A DNA stretch of 59,067 bases from an uncultured Sulfurovum sp. (GTDB lineage: Bacteria > Campylobacterota > Campylobacteria > Campylobacterales > Sulfurovaceae). The stretch spans positions 1 to 59,067 of the forward strand of contig CACVAP010000102.1 of the NCBI GenBank assembly GCA_902727895.1. The letters run 5' to 3'. The position numbers were made by a program, and so were the translations under genes. Of the stretch, positions 25,723 to 33,208 are shown piece after piece (position 1 is the stretch's first letter; every line of letters begins with the position of its first letter). Below the pieces are notes generated by a model that saw nothing but the letters and a program-made list of their open reading frames with translations, was not told the DNA's origin and made no database searches.

Positions 25723-26298
25723 ATGAAACAAAAAAATATATTATATTTATTAATACCCATTCTACTTCTAACGAGCTGTACAAATAATTATCACTACAGT
25801 AGTCAACCAGAAACTACTGCAACACAAATACAAATACAAACGGATATTCAAACCTTAAAGTTTACAAAACTCAATGGGCTTAATATCCAAAGTACTGACC
25901 AATGGAACTTCAAGCTTTACTTCAAAGAAGCATTGAAAAAAAGAACCTTTCTTCGTTTAGACTCAAACTCACCTAATATACTTGATATTAGAGTAAGTAT
26001 CTCTCCTCTCATTACTAAAAAATATAAAGACAGCTTTTTAAAAGTGCCTCAATTTCATCTCGATAAATCCATATCAATGATTGCAAACTATAAGGTAAAA
26101 GATAAAAATGGAAGAGTCATTGTTTCTGAAATCTATAATTCAAGTACTCAAAATACAGAAGTTTCTACTCATAATTATAGAGAAGCTGAAAAGAAACATA
26201 TGAATAAACACTCTAAAACTAAACTTCATGAAAAGTTAATGCGAAAGTTGGCTAAAACTGTAGTCAGTCAAATTATTGATGAACGCAAGATAAAGTAA
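25723..26298 (+). CDS. Lipoprotein of unknown function
   Basis: AAAGGATAAACA precedes the ATG. The signal peptide ends in the lipobox LLTSC (Cys18 or so). The rest (191 residues in total) is a small alpha/beta domain with conserved-looking strands LDIRVSISPLI and MIANYKVKDKNGRVIVSEIYN, and a basic C-terminal helix. It is similar in plan to small outer-membrane lipoproteins such as YajG or LptE, but I cannot assign it. It is the last gene of the site A operon, 51 bases after the 1149-residue protein. Confidence 0.6.
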   Translation: MKQKNILYLLIPILLLTSCTNNYHYSSQPETTATQIQIQTDIQTLKFTKLNGLNIQSTDQWNFKLYFKEALKKRTFLRLDSNSPNILDIRVSISPLITKKYKDSFLKVPQFHLDKSISMIANYKVKDKNGRVIVSEIYNSSTQNTEVSTHNYREAEKKHMNKHSKTKLHEKLMRKLAKTVVSQIIDERKIK

Positions 26299-26313
26299 GA
26301 AACAGCTCAACCT

Positions 26314-26345
26314 GCAACGCTTTTGTAACGTTTTTCTTTTATACT
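26314..26345 (+). promoter_or_regulatory. Promoter with GCAACG/GTAACG direct repeat (site B)
   Basis: GCAACG at 26314-26319 and GTAACG at 26325-26330 are separated by CTTTT (11-bp period). After nine bases comes the -10 TATACT at 26340-26345. It reads into the 60-residue lipoprotein gene at 26369. Confidence 0.7.
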
Positions 26346-26368
26346 TAAAGTATAAAGGAAAAATATTC

Positions 26369-26551
26369 ATGAAAAATTATAGAACAATAGTTTTAATAAG
26401 TATAGGGTTGATATTTGTTGCTTGTAACAATGTTTCTCCAAGCCTAACAGCAAATGATAAAGAAAAAGAAGTAGAAATAGAAAGTGACATTCCACCTGCA
26501 TGTCGTACTACTGAGCTTGAAAAGCTTACGTTAGATAAAAAAGAAAAATAA
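26369..26551 (+). CDS. Small lipoprotein, 60 residues
   Basis: TAAAGGAAAAATATTC precedes the ATG. The whole N-terminus is a lipoprotein signal (GLIFVAC, Cys19). The mature part is about 41 polar residues with a single further Cys (PPACRTTE). It has its own regulated promoter (site B) and is followed by another (site C), so it can be made in different amounts from its neighbours. Function unknown. Confidence 0.6.
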   Translation: MKNYRTIVLISIGLIFVACNNVSPSLTANDKEKEVEIESDIPPACRTTELEKLTLDKKEK

Positions 26552-26575
26552 ACCTTTATTTCATTCTTTACTTTT

Positions 26576-26607
26576 GCAACACTTTTGTAACGTGAATGTT
26601 ATATACT
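26576..26607 (+). promoter_or_regulatory. Promoter with GCAACA/GTAACG direct repeat (site C)
   Basis: GCAACA at 26576-26581 and GTAACG at 26587-26592 share the CTTTT spacer and 11-bp period of site B. Nine bases separate the second half-site from TATACT at 26602-26607. It drives the gene pair starting at 26633. Confidence 0.7.
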
Positions 26608-26632
26608 AAAAATATTAACAAAAGGATTGAAA

Positions 26633-27397
26633 ATGAAAAAATATATACTTTTAGGTATTTTACCCCTCTTAGCATCAACGACACTCTATGCAGAATTGGG
26701 TTATTCAGATAAAAATTTAAATAATGCAAAAAATAATAAAAAAGAAATTGATACAGCTATAAAAGCAGTAGATATTAAAAAATCTGATTACACTTTAAAT
26801 GTTAATGGGCAGGATAGAAATAAAGTAGGTAGTGAAATTGACACAGGAAAACCAAGAGCTGATGACCATTCTCCTACCGATCCAAATGGAGGCACAAACC
26901 CTGGATCTAAAGAAGGACAACTCAGTAATAAGAAAGATGATGAAGCAAAAGCAAAACGAGATGCTGATGTAAATCGTAGACTTGATAATGAATGTGCTAG
27001 AGGAAGTGAAACAGCTTGTGCAGAGCAAGAAAGAAGAAGGCTAGCAGCAGAGGAGAAGTGGCAACCTAATCCAGCAGATGAAGGAAGTCAAGATACGGGA
27101 AGAAAAGGTTCAGAAAAGCAAGAAAGAGAAGTTGAAAAATTAATAGAAAATCATGGTTTAGGTGAACGAAACCCCATAAAAAGCAATGGAGCTGATGGTG
27201 GAGAGGGAGATAACCGAGGTAACCGTAATGAAGATGAAGGAAGTACCAATAATATCCCCATTGCAGATTTAGCAGGTGGACCTTGTGATGGAAGAACATC
27301 TACAGCAGGTTGTAATGACGCTATAGATGCAAGTAGAAACAGAGCTAAAGATAGATTTGAACAGTTGGGTGGTGGTAATAATCCACAAAATAGATAA
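26633..27397 (+). CDS. Exported hydrophilic, probably disordered protein
   Basis: The start is ATG at 26633 with AAAGGATTGAAA upstream. A signal peptide ends at LYA (about residue 19). The mature ~235 residues are almost free of hydrophobic runs and rich in Asn, Gly, Asp, Glu, Arg and Lys, with two Cys pairs (NECARGSETAC and GGPCDGRTSTAGC). This suggests an unfolded or extracellular chain held by disulfides. It is the first gene after site C and is followed by the 389-residue protein after 26 bases. No family recognised. Confidence 0.6.
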   Translation: MKKYILLGILPLLASTTLYAELGYSDKNLNNAKNNKKEIDTAIKAVDIKKSDYTLNVNGQDRNKVGSEIDTGKPRADDHSPTDPNGGTNPGSKEGQLSNKKDDEAKAKRDADVNRRLDNECARGSETACAEQERRRLAAEEKWQPNPADEGSQDTGRKGSEKQEREVEKLIENHGLGERNPIKSNGADGGEGDNRGNRNEDEGSTNNIPIADLAGGPCDGRTSTAGCNDAIDASRNRAKDRFEQLGGGNNPQNR

Positions 27398-27423
27398 GAA
27401 CTTAATTTTATATTGGAGTTAAA

Positions 27424-28593
27424 ATGAAAAAAATATATTGGCTTACATTGGCTACGATTGTTACTTTATGGTCGCAGGAGACAAGAGATTTAGAGCGATT
27501 GGGTGGTGGTTTGGTTGGTGGTTCATGTGAGTATCGTGAGTATTCAGTAATCGCAAAAATTGTCTCTATAGTTGATAAACCTACGAGAGATTGTAAAAAA
27601 GCTGTAGAGGTAAAGTATAGATTTAATGAAAAATCTGTTTTACCTCAATATTTAAATAGTGAAACGATATACAGTATTCATGATGAGACTCATAGTATGG
27701 GTATTTCCAAAGAGTATGCTTTGAGTAAAGGTCTTACAATAGAAAGTGTACACAATGTAAAAATTAGTGAACTCATAAATGGTACATGTACTCCAATGAT
27801 AACAAAATTTACAGATATAGATTTTTCAGATCAAAAGAACTACTGTCAAGATAGTGAAAGTAAATCTCTTAATCCTTGGAGAAAATTTTCAAGATTAGAG
27901 TATAAAAATAGCGATTACACATTACGAGAAGATGTAGATTATTTTGAGTTAAGAAAGTATATTTTTGATATGAAAACCAATAAACAAGTGAGTAAAAAAT
28001 ATATACCTTACTCACCTATTTATAGAAAAAAACTTTCGTCTTATCCTAAAAAGATAGTTAGTAATTTTCAAAATATATCATTTGATAATCAAAAGTTAAC
28101 GCATATTACGACTTTTGGTACAGGAGCCATAGACTATATTTTTAAAGTTTATGGTTTTGTTATAAAAAAAGACAATAAGTTTTGGACAATTAATGAAAAA
28201 AAAGATTTTGTTTGGCTTTTTAATAAAATTGATACCGAAGCAGAACTTTCTCTGATTCTACGGCTAAATAATATGGGCAAAGATAGTTACAGAAAAACTT
28301 CTAATGGTTATGATGTTAAGCGAAATAAAATAGAGCATAAAGTTAGTAAAATAACAAAAGGAGATTTTGATGAATATACGGAGTATGAAATACATAGAAC
28401 CTATATATATCATATCACATCAAATGGAAAGTTTACGGAAGAACTCATTTCAACTATGCGAAAAAATGAAAAAAAGAGTAGAGTTAGTGTAGATTTTCAC
28501 CCTGACCCAGTACCTCCAATCTTTCCACCACCACCTATACCACTTGAAGTAGTTTTGAAAGATAAAAAATTTATTACACCAAGTTCTTATTGA
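27424..28593 (+). CDS. Exported protein of unknown function
   Basis: TTGGAGTTAAA precedes the ATG. The 389-residue protein has an N-terminal signal-like segment. A region begins GGSCEYREYSVIAKIVSI and ends at NGTCTPMITKF (about residues 35-135); this Cys-EY ... GTCTP pattern occurs in uncharacterised proteins of several phyla, as I recall. The remainder is strand-rich and basic. The C-terminus is a proline stretch (PPIFPPPPIPLEV). It shares LERLGGG-like wording with the end of the preceding protein (FEQLGGG), possibly chance. It is the second gene of the site C operon. Confidence 0.55.
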   Translation: MKKIYWLTLATIVTLWSQETRDLERLGGGLVGGSCEYREYSVIAKIVSIVDKPTRDCKKAVEVKYRFNEKSVLPQYLNSETIYSIHDETHSMGISKEYALSKGLTIESVHNVKISELINGTCTPMITKFTDIDFSDQKNYCQDSESKSLNPWRKFSRLEYKNSDYTLREDVDYFELRKYIFDMKTNKQVSKKYIPYSPIYRKKLSSYPKKIVSNFQNISFDNQKLTHITTFGTGAIDYIFKVYGFVIKKDNKFWTINEKKDFVWLFNKIDTEAELSLILRLNNMGKDSYRKTSNGYDVKRNKIEHKVSKITKGDFDEYTEYEIHRTYIYHITSNGKFTEELISTMRKNEKKSRVSVDFHPDPVPPIFPPPPIPLEVVLKDKKFITPSSY

Positions 28594-28688
28594 AAAGATA
28601 GATATTGTTCTTCACAAATAAAATTAACCTTTCTTAGCCATATTTAGATAGTATACTTTATGTCGTTTTTATTCACAAAGTCACTATC

Positions 28689-29363
28689 ATGAATGCCAAT
28701 ATCTTAATCGTTGAACATGATAAAACCGTTGCAATAGAAACTGAATGTTACCTAAAAAAACTGCATTATACTGTTGTTGATATCTGCTCAACAGCAGCTG
28801 ATGCTTACGAAAAAGCCATTACTAAAGAAGTTGACTTAATACTGATGGATGTCTGCCTTACAGACAGTAGTGGTATTGAAGCCATTACACGTATTAGAAA
28901 AGTAAAGAAAGAAATAAAAGTCATTTTCTTAACAGCCTTTGTAGATGAAGAGACCGTAGACAAAGCAATCGCACTTGACCCTGTTGCTTACTTACTCAAA
29001 CCGTTTAATCCTAAAGAACTTTGTGCTGCCATAAAGCTTGGGCTGAGCCATCTAAAACCTAAAAGTCTTGTACGTATTGGGGATAAAGTTTTAGATAATG
29101 AATTTAGTTTTGACAGTAGATCCTCTGAACTTATCTGTTGTGGAGACTTAGTAAGTTTAAGCAAAAAAGAACGGCTTCTCTTAACACTTTTTTTAGACCA
29201 TCAAAACAGCCTTATTAGCAACATAACTATGGAGTATGAACTTTGGCCTGACAAGCCAAGTAATGACAGTCGAAGACGTGCATTAATATCTCGTCTTCGT
29301 ACTAAGTTAAAACATAAGTTTATCGACACTCTCTCTGCTGAAGGTTATGTTTTTAGAGTGTAA
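28689..29363 (+). CDS. Orphan OmpR/PhoB-family response regulator
   Basis: The 224-residue protein has a receiver domain (about 4-118) with phospho-acceptor Asp54 (LILMDV), acidic Glu9 and Asp11, Thr82, Tyr101 and Lys104. A winged-helix DNA-binding domain (about 130-224) follows, with SLSKKERLLLTLFLDH and RRALISRLRTKL matching OmpR-type recognition helices. A TATACT -10 lies about 28 bases upstream of the ATG, with no GCAACG site. No histidine kinase is adjacent. OmpR-family dimers bind direct repeats about 11 bp apart, which is the spacing at sites A, B and C, so this protein is the best candidate to activate the exported-protein cluster. Confidence 0.85.
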   Translation: MNANILIVEHDKTVAIETECYLKKLHYTVVDICSTAADAYEKAITKEVDLILMDVCLTDSSGIEAITRIRKVKKEIKVIFLTAFVDEETVDKAIALDPVAYLLKPFNPKELCAAIKLGLSHLKPKSLVRIGDKVLDNEFSFDSRSSELICCGDLVSLSKKERLLLTLFLDHQNSLISNITMEYELWPDKPSNDSRRRALISRLRTKLKHKFIDTLSAEGYVFRV

Positions 29364-29373
29364 GCTTTAGAAC

Positions 29374-31071
29374 TTACTTCTCTAATATTACTTTCTCTAA
29401 CCTCACCACCCTATCAGCCTTATCAATCGTTGTTTGCCTATGTGCAATGGTAATAATCGTTTTATTTTTAATATACGCATCTAAAGCACTAAGCAATTTA
29501 TCTTCTGTATCTGTATCCAGTGAAGAAGTAGATTCATCAAATATAATTACTTTTGGTTTGTCTAACAACACTCTAGCAATAGACAGACGTTGGCGTTGTC
29601 CTCCTGAAAGCTTGGTTCCATTTTTACCTACAATTGTATCTAGTCTCTCAGGTAAGTCATCTACAAAATCATAAAGTTGCGCTACTTTTAAGACCTCATA
29701 CATCTCTTCATCACGGTACTCTTTTCCTAAAGAAAGGTTATACCGTAGCGTTGCATTAAACATGAGTGGTGCTTGTAAAACAAAACCAATATGCTCACGT
29801 ACCTTTTTATAACCTACCTTTTTTATCTCTACACCATTGTAAAGTATTTCGCCCTTTGTAATGGGGTAAAGACCTATTAAAATGTTTGCAAGTGTACTTT
29901 TTCCAGACCCTGTTTCACCTACTATCGCCACTTTCTCTCCAGCTACTACTTTTAAGTTAAAGTCTTTGAGTATTACTTTGTTCTCATCATAAGAAAAACT
30001 TACATTCTTCAGTTCAATGCTTGCTGTCTCATGCTCTTTAAAAGGGTCTTTTTTCATAATGTATTTTGGTTCTTGTTCAAGTTCTAAAATCTCATTTAGC
30101 CTCTGCATCCCTGCTATAGCATCATGGTAGTCTTGTACAAATTTAATAATCATATGAATGGGTGCCATAATCATCCCTGCATAAACAAATATTGCCAACA
30201 TCTCACCAATGCTCATGTCACCTAAAAAAACCAAGTATAAAGCGATGATTTTAAATAAGTCATTAGAGTACATAATGAACATACGTGAAACCGACATGGT
30301 TTTACCAGCTGTTACTTCATAATCATAACTGCTATTTCGGATATCTGTTGCATCTTTGTTCACCGTATTAGAAAAATGCTCTTCACGGTTTTGTACCCGA
30401 ATTTGGTTAAACAATTCTAAGCTTTCAGTTAATGAATTTGTGAAACTACTAATGGCTTTATTTTTCTCTTTTAAAAGAGTAGATACTTGTTTAAATGCAT
30501 TTATAAAAAATTTAATTACCAAAGGATTTAGTATCAAGATTATTAATGCTAGTTGCCAATTCAAATAAAGTAAAATAGCTGAAATACCAATAAGTGTAAA
30601 AACCTGTACAGCAATAATACCGATACTTCCTGCCAAGAATTTCATCACAGCTTCAATGTCCGTTGTCATTTTAGAAGAGATCGCTCCTGAACCTAGTACG
30701 TCATATTCACTCATAGAAACTGACCCTAAATGAGCAAGCATTTTTTGACGTATGTTTAAACGTATGTCCTCGACCACTTTAGAAACTAACATTCTTCGTA
30801 CAATCACTAAAGAGATGTTAATAGCACGAATAGATAAAGTCAAAATAAAAACTATCAAGATGTAATATTCAGGAGAGTTTATTTCCACAAACATATTGAT
30901 AAACGGTAGAAAACTTCCTTCTTTACCGAGAATCACCTCATCCACTAAAAATGGAATAAACAGAGGAATAGGTACCGAAATAATAATGGTAAAAATAGCA
31001 ATAAGGTTAGCAAGCAACACGCTTTTTTTATATAATTTCACTTGTTCCAATAAATAATCGAATGTAATCAT
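29374..31071 (-). CDS. ABC exporter half-transporter (fused permease and ATPase)
   Basis: The 565-residue protein has six membrane helices in the first ~310 residues and a C-terminal ATPase with Walker A GETGSGKST, signature LSGGQRQR, Walker B VIIFDEST and H-loop TIAHRQ. This is the type IV (MsbA/drug/peptide) exporter layout, working as a dimer. The substrate is unknown. AAAAGGAGAATAAAA precedes the ATG. It is convergent with the response regulator gene and lies downstream of one copy of a repeated structured element. Confidence 0.85.
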   Translation of the reverse strand: MITFDYLLEQVKLYKKSVLLANLIAIFTIIISVPIPLFIPFLVDEVILGKEGSFLPFINMFVEINSPEYYILIVFILTLSIRAINISLVIVRRMLVSKVVEDIRLNIRQKMLAHLGSVSMSEYDVLGSGAISSKMTTDIEAVMKFLAGSIGIIAVQVFTLIGISAILLYLNWQLALIILILNPLVIKFFINAFKQVSTLLKEKNKAISSFTNSLTESLELFNQIRVQNREEHFSNTVNKDATDIRNSSYDYEVTAGKTMSVSRMFIMYSNDLFKIIALYLVFLGDMSIGEMLAIFVYAGMIMAPIHMIIKFVQDYHDAIAGMQRLNEILELEQEPKYIMKKDPFKEHETASIELKNVSFSYDENKVILKDFNLKVVAGEKVAIVGETGSGKSTLANILIGLYPITKGEILYNGVEIKKVGYKKVREHIGFVLQAPLMFNATLRYNLSLGKEYRDEEMYEVLKVAQLYDFVDDLPERLDTIVGKNGTKLSGGQRQRLSIARVLLDKPKVIIFDESTSSLDTDTEDKLLSALDAYIKNKTIITIAHRQTTIDKADRVVRLEKVILEK

Positions 31072-31114
31072 TTTTATTCTCCTTTTTCTTTTCTTAGATT
31101 AATATAGAACGCTC

Positions 31115-31264
31115 TACACAATCAAACCACAAATTAATCCTATACTTTCCACATGAGAGAGATATTTTTTTTCCTTCCTATTTTTAATATCTCTCTTCAT
31201 AAGACTACTTTAACTTCTATTTCATATTTTTTTCTCCCATTGCTATTAGGCAAAATAGAAGTTA
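31115..31264. repeat. Structured ~148-bp repeat, copy 1
   Basis: About four-fifths identical by eye to 31571-31716 in the same orientation. It contains two hairpins: ATGAGAGAGATATT with AATATCTCTC(T)TCAT (31153-31200), and TAACTTCTAT with ATAGAAGTTA (31211-31264). In the second stem two pairs differ between copies and both partners change together, so the RNA or DNA fold is conserved. It lies just upstream of the ABC exporter gene. Confidence 0.65.
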
Positions 31265-31570
31265 TTTTCATCCCTCAAAATTTCAAATCATAAAAGTATA
31301 ATCAGTATTTTCCATAAGAAAGTAAAGTACTTTTCATCTAAAAAAAGAATTTAACTCTAGAAAATCATAACTTTAGAGAAATTTTAAAAGAACTCATGTA
31401 TATAAAGTGGAATTTTAAGAATTTTCGGAGAAATTAGCATGTTTAAAAAATCAAAGCTTGGGGAAATAAACTTTTGGAAGATGTTTGTTTTGAAATGAAA
31501 GGTGATAAGAGTCCTGAGAAAAGAAGCAGTAAGAGTATGAATAAACTAATTGTATAAGTAATTTATACAT
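31265..31570. other. 306-base spacer with a possible broken small ORF
   Basis: A plus-strand ATG at 31439, after CGGAGAAATTAGC, opens 19 codons (MFKKSKLG...) to TGA at 31498. From the GGGG run at 31460-31463, the -1 frame continues for a further 31 codons to TAA at 31557 (NKLLEDVCFEMKGDKSPE...). One extra G would join them into a 39-residue hydrophilic protein. Nothing else in the spacer looks coding. Confidence 0.25.
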
Positions 31571-31716
31571 TACACAATCAGCCCACGAATTAACCCTATA
31601 CTTTCCACATGAGAGAGATATTTTTTACTTCCTATTTTTAGTATCTCTCTTCATAAATTATTTTAATTTCTACTTCATACTTTTTTTCCCATCGCCAATA
31701 GGCACAGTAGAAATTA
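31571..31716. repeat. Structured ~148-bp repeat, copy 2
   Basis: Partner of copy 1. Its stems are ATGAGAGAGATA with TATCTCTC(T)TCAT (31609-31654) and TAATTTCTAC with GTAGAAATTA (31664-31716). It begins six bases after the stop codon of the RhlE-type helicase gene (read on the minus strand), so it forms that mRNA's 3' untranslated region. Confidence 0.65.
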
Positions 31717-31721
31717 AACTC

Positions 31722-33074
31722 TTATTCTGATGAACCTCTTGAATTATTTCTAGCACCACGATTATTAGTTCTGCTACGGCTATTTGAACGTTTTTGTTCT
31801 CCACCACCTGAAGCATTACCCCCACGGCTATTTCCATTACCGTTTGAAGGTCTTTGACCACCTCCACCACCACGGCGTCCTCTTCCTCCACCTTGATTGA
31901 TAGGTTCAGCTTTGATGCTTGCATCAACTTCAAAACCTTCTACAACTACTTTTTTAATTTGTTGAGAAATTAAACGTTCAATCCCTCTTAAGTAGTCATT
32001 TTCATCCACACATACCAAAGAAACTGCTTCACCTTCACGACCAGCTCTACCTGTTCTTCCGATTCTATGTACATAATCTTCTGGAACATTTGGAAGTTCA
32101 AAGTTTACTACATGGGGTAACATATCAATGTCAATTCCACGTGCAGCAATATCTGTTGCTACAAGAACACGAATACTGTTTGCTTTAAAATTTGCTAACG
32201 CTTTTGTTCTCGCCCCTTGGCTTTTGTTTCCATGAATGGCAGCTGAGTTAATTCCTTGTTGTTCAAGGTATTCACAAAGCTTATTTGCACCATGTTTTGT
32301 TCTTGTAAATACAAGTACTTGATGCCATTGACCTTCACTAATAAGCTTATAAAGTAACTCTCTCTTTTTACTTTTGTCCACAGGGTGAACCAACTGAGCA
32401 ATACGATCTGCTGTTTTGTTTTGTGCAGCTACTTCTACGATGAAAGGGTTTGTTTGAAAACCAGCTGCTAAAGCTTTAATCTCTTTTGAAAAAGTAGCAG
32501 AGAAAAGTAATGTTTGTCTATTTTTAGGAATAAGTTTTACTACTTTTTTCATGTCGTGGATGAAACCCATGTCTAGCATACGGTCTGCTTCATCGAGTAC
32601 AAGTACTTCTACCTTTGAAAGGTCAACCATTTTTTGGCTTGCTAAGTCAAGTAAACGACCAGGTGTTGCAATAAGAATATCAACACCTTGTTTTAACGTA
32701 GAGATTTGACGGTTAATGTTTACCCCACCAAAAATTACTGTTGATTTATAAGGTAAGTATTTTGCATACATGTCAACATTTTCAGCTATTTGTGCTGCTA
32801 ACTCACGGGTAGGTGTTAATATTAATGCTCTTATATGACGTTTTGGCTTACCTTTACTTACCGTAGTAGGCTTTTGTGATTGAATCATACGTTCTAAAAG
32901 TGGTAAAGTAAAACCAGCTGTTTTTCCTGTACCAGTTTGTGCAGCAGCCAATACATCTTTACCTTCTAATACTAGGGGAATGGCTTTGGCTTGAATGGGT
33001 GTAGGTTCTGTATAACCTGTTTCTTCGATTGCTTTTAAAATAGGCTCACTTAGCCCGAGTGAAGTAAATAACAT
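31722..33074 (-). CDS. rhlE: DEAD-box RNA helicase, RhlE type
   Basis: The 450-residue protein has all core motifs: Q-motif region ([13 protein letters not shown]), [39 protein letters not shown] and [13 protein letters not shown]. The C-terminal ~65 residues are Gly/Arg/Asn/Ser rich ([10 protein letters not shown]...), a flexible RNA-binding tail as in RhlE-like proteins. It unwinds RNA duplexes in ribosome assembly and mRNA decay, especially in the cold. It is divergent from pepN across 134 bases, and its 3' end runs into a repeated structured element that might affect its mRNA. Confidence 0.9.
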   Translation of the reverse strand: MLFTSLGLSEPILKAIEETGYTEPTPIQAKAIPLVLEGKDVLAAAQTGTGKTAGFTLPLLERMIQSQKPTTVSKGKPKRHIRALILTPTRELAAQIAENVDMYAKYLPYKSTVIFGGVNINRQISTLKQGVDILIATPGRLLDLASQKMVDLSKVEVLVLDEADRMLDMGFIHDMKKVVKLIPKNRQTLLFSATFSKEIKALAAGFQTNPFIVEVAAQNKTADRIAQLVHPVDKSKKRELLYKLISEGQWHQVLVFTRTKHGANKLCEYLEQQGINSAAIHGNKSQGARTKALANFKANSIRVLVATDIAARGIDIDMLPHVVNFELPNVPEDYVHRIGRTGRAGREGEAVSLVCVDENDYLRGIERLISQQIKKVVVEGFEVDASIKAEPINQGGGRGRRGGGGGQRPSNGNGNSRGGNASGGGEQKRSNSRSRTNNRGARNNSRGSSE

Positions 33075-33208
33075 AGATTTGTACCTTGATAATTTAGAAT
33101 AGTTACATATATTAAGACTTAAAGAGTCCTAGAGTTACGCGAATTATAGCCACTTATTATTATTTAGATACCATACATAAATAAACCATACCCAATAAAA
33201 GAGAAAAT

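Noticed and set aside
29352-29378. Short inverted repeat GTAAG/CTTAC between the response regulator and the ABC exporter
   Set aside because: A five-base stem with no T-run is too weak to call a terminator.
31690-31704. Shared 13-base word TCGCCAATAGGCA here and at 57735
   Set aside because: A match of this length is expected by chance many times in a 59-kb window, and the contexts are unrelated.
31670-31933. Alternative-frame protein over the helicase 3' end
   Set aside because: It is a low-complexity frame of the Gly/Arg-rich helicase tail; the helicase motifs and frame are clear.
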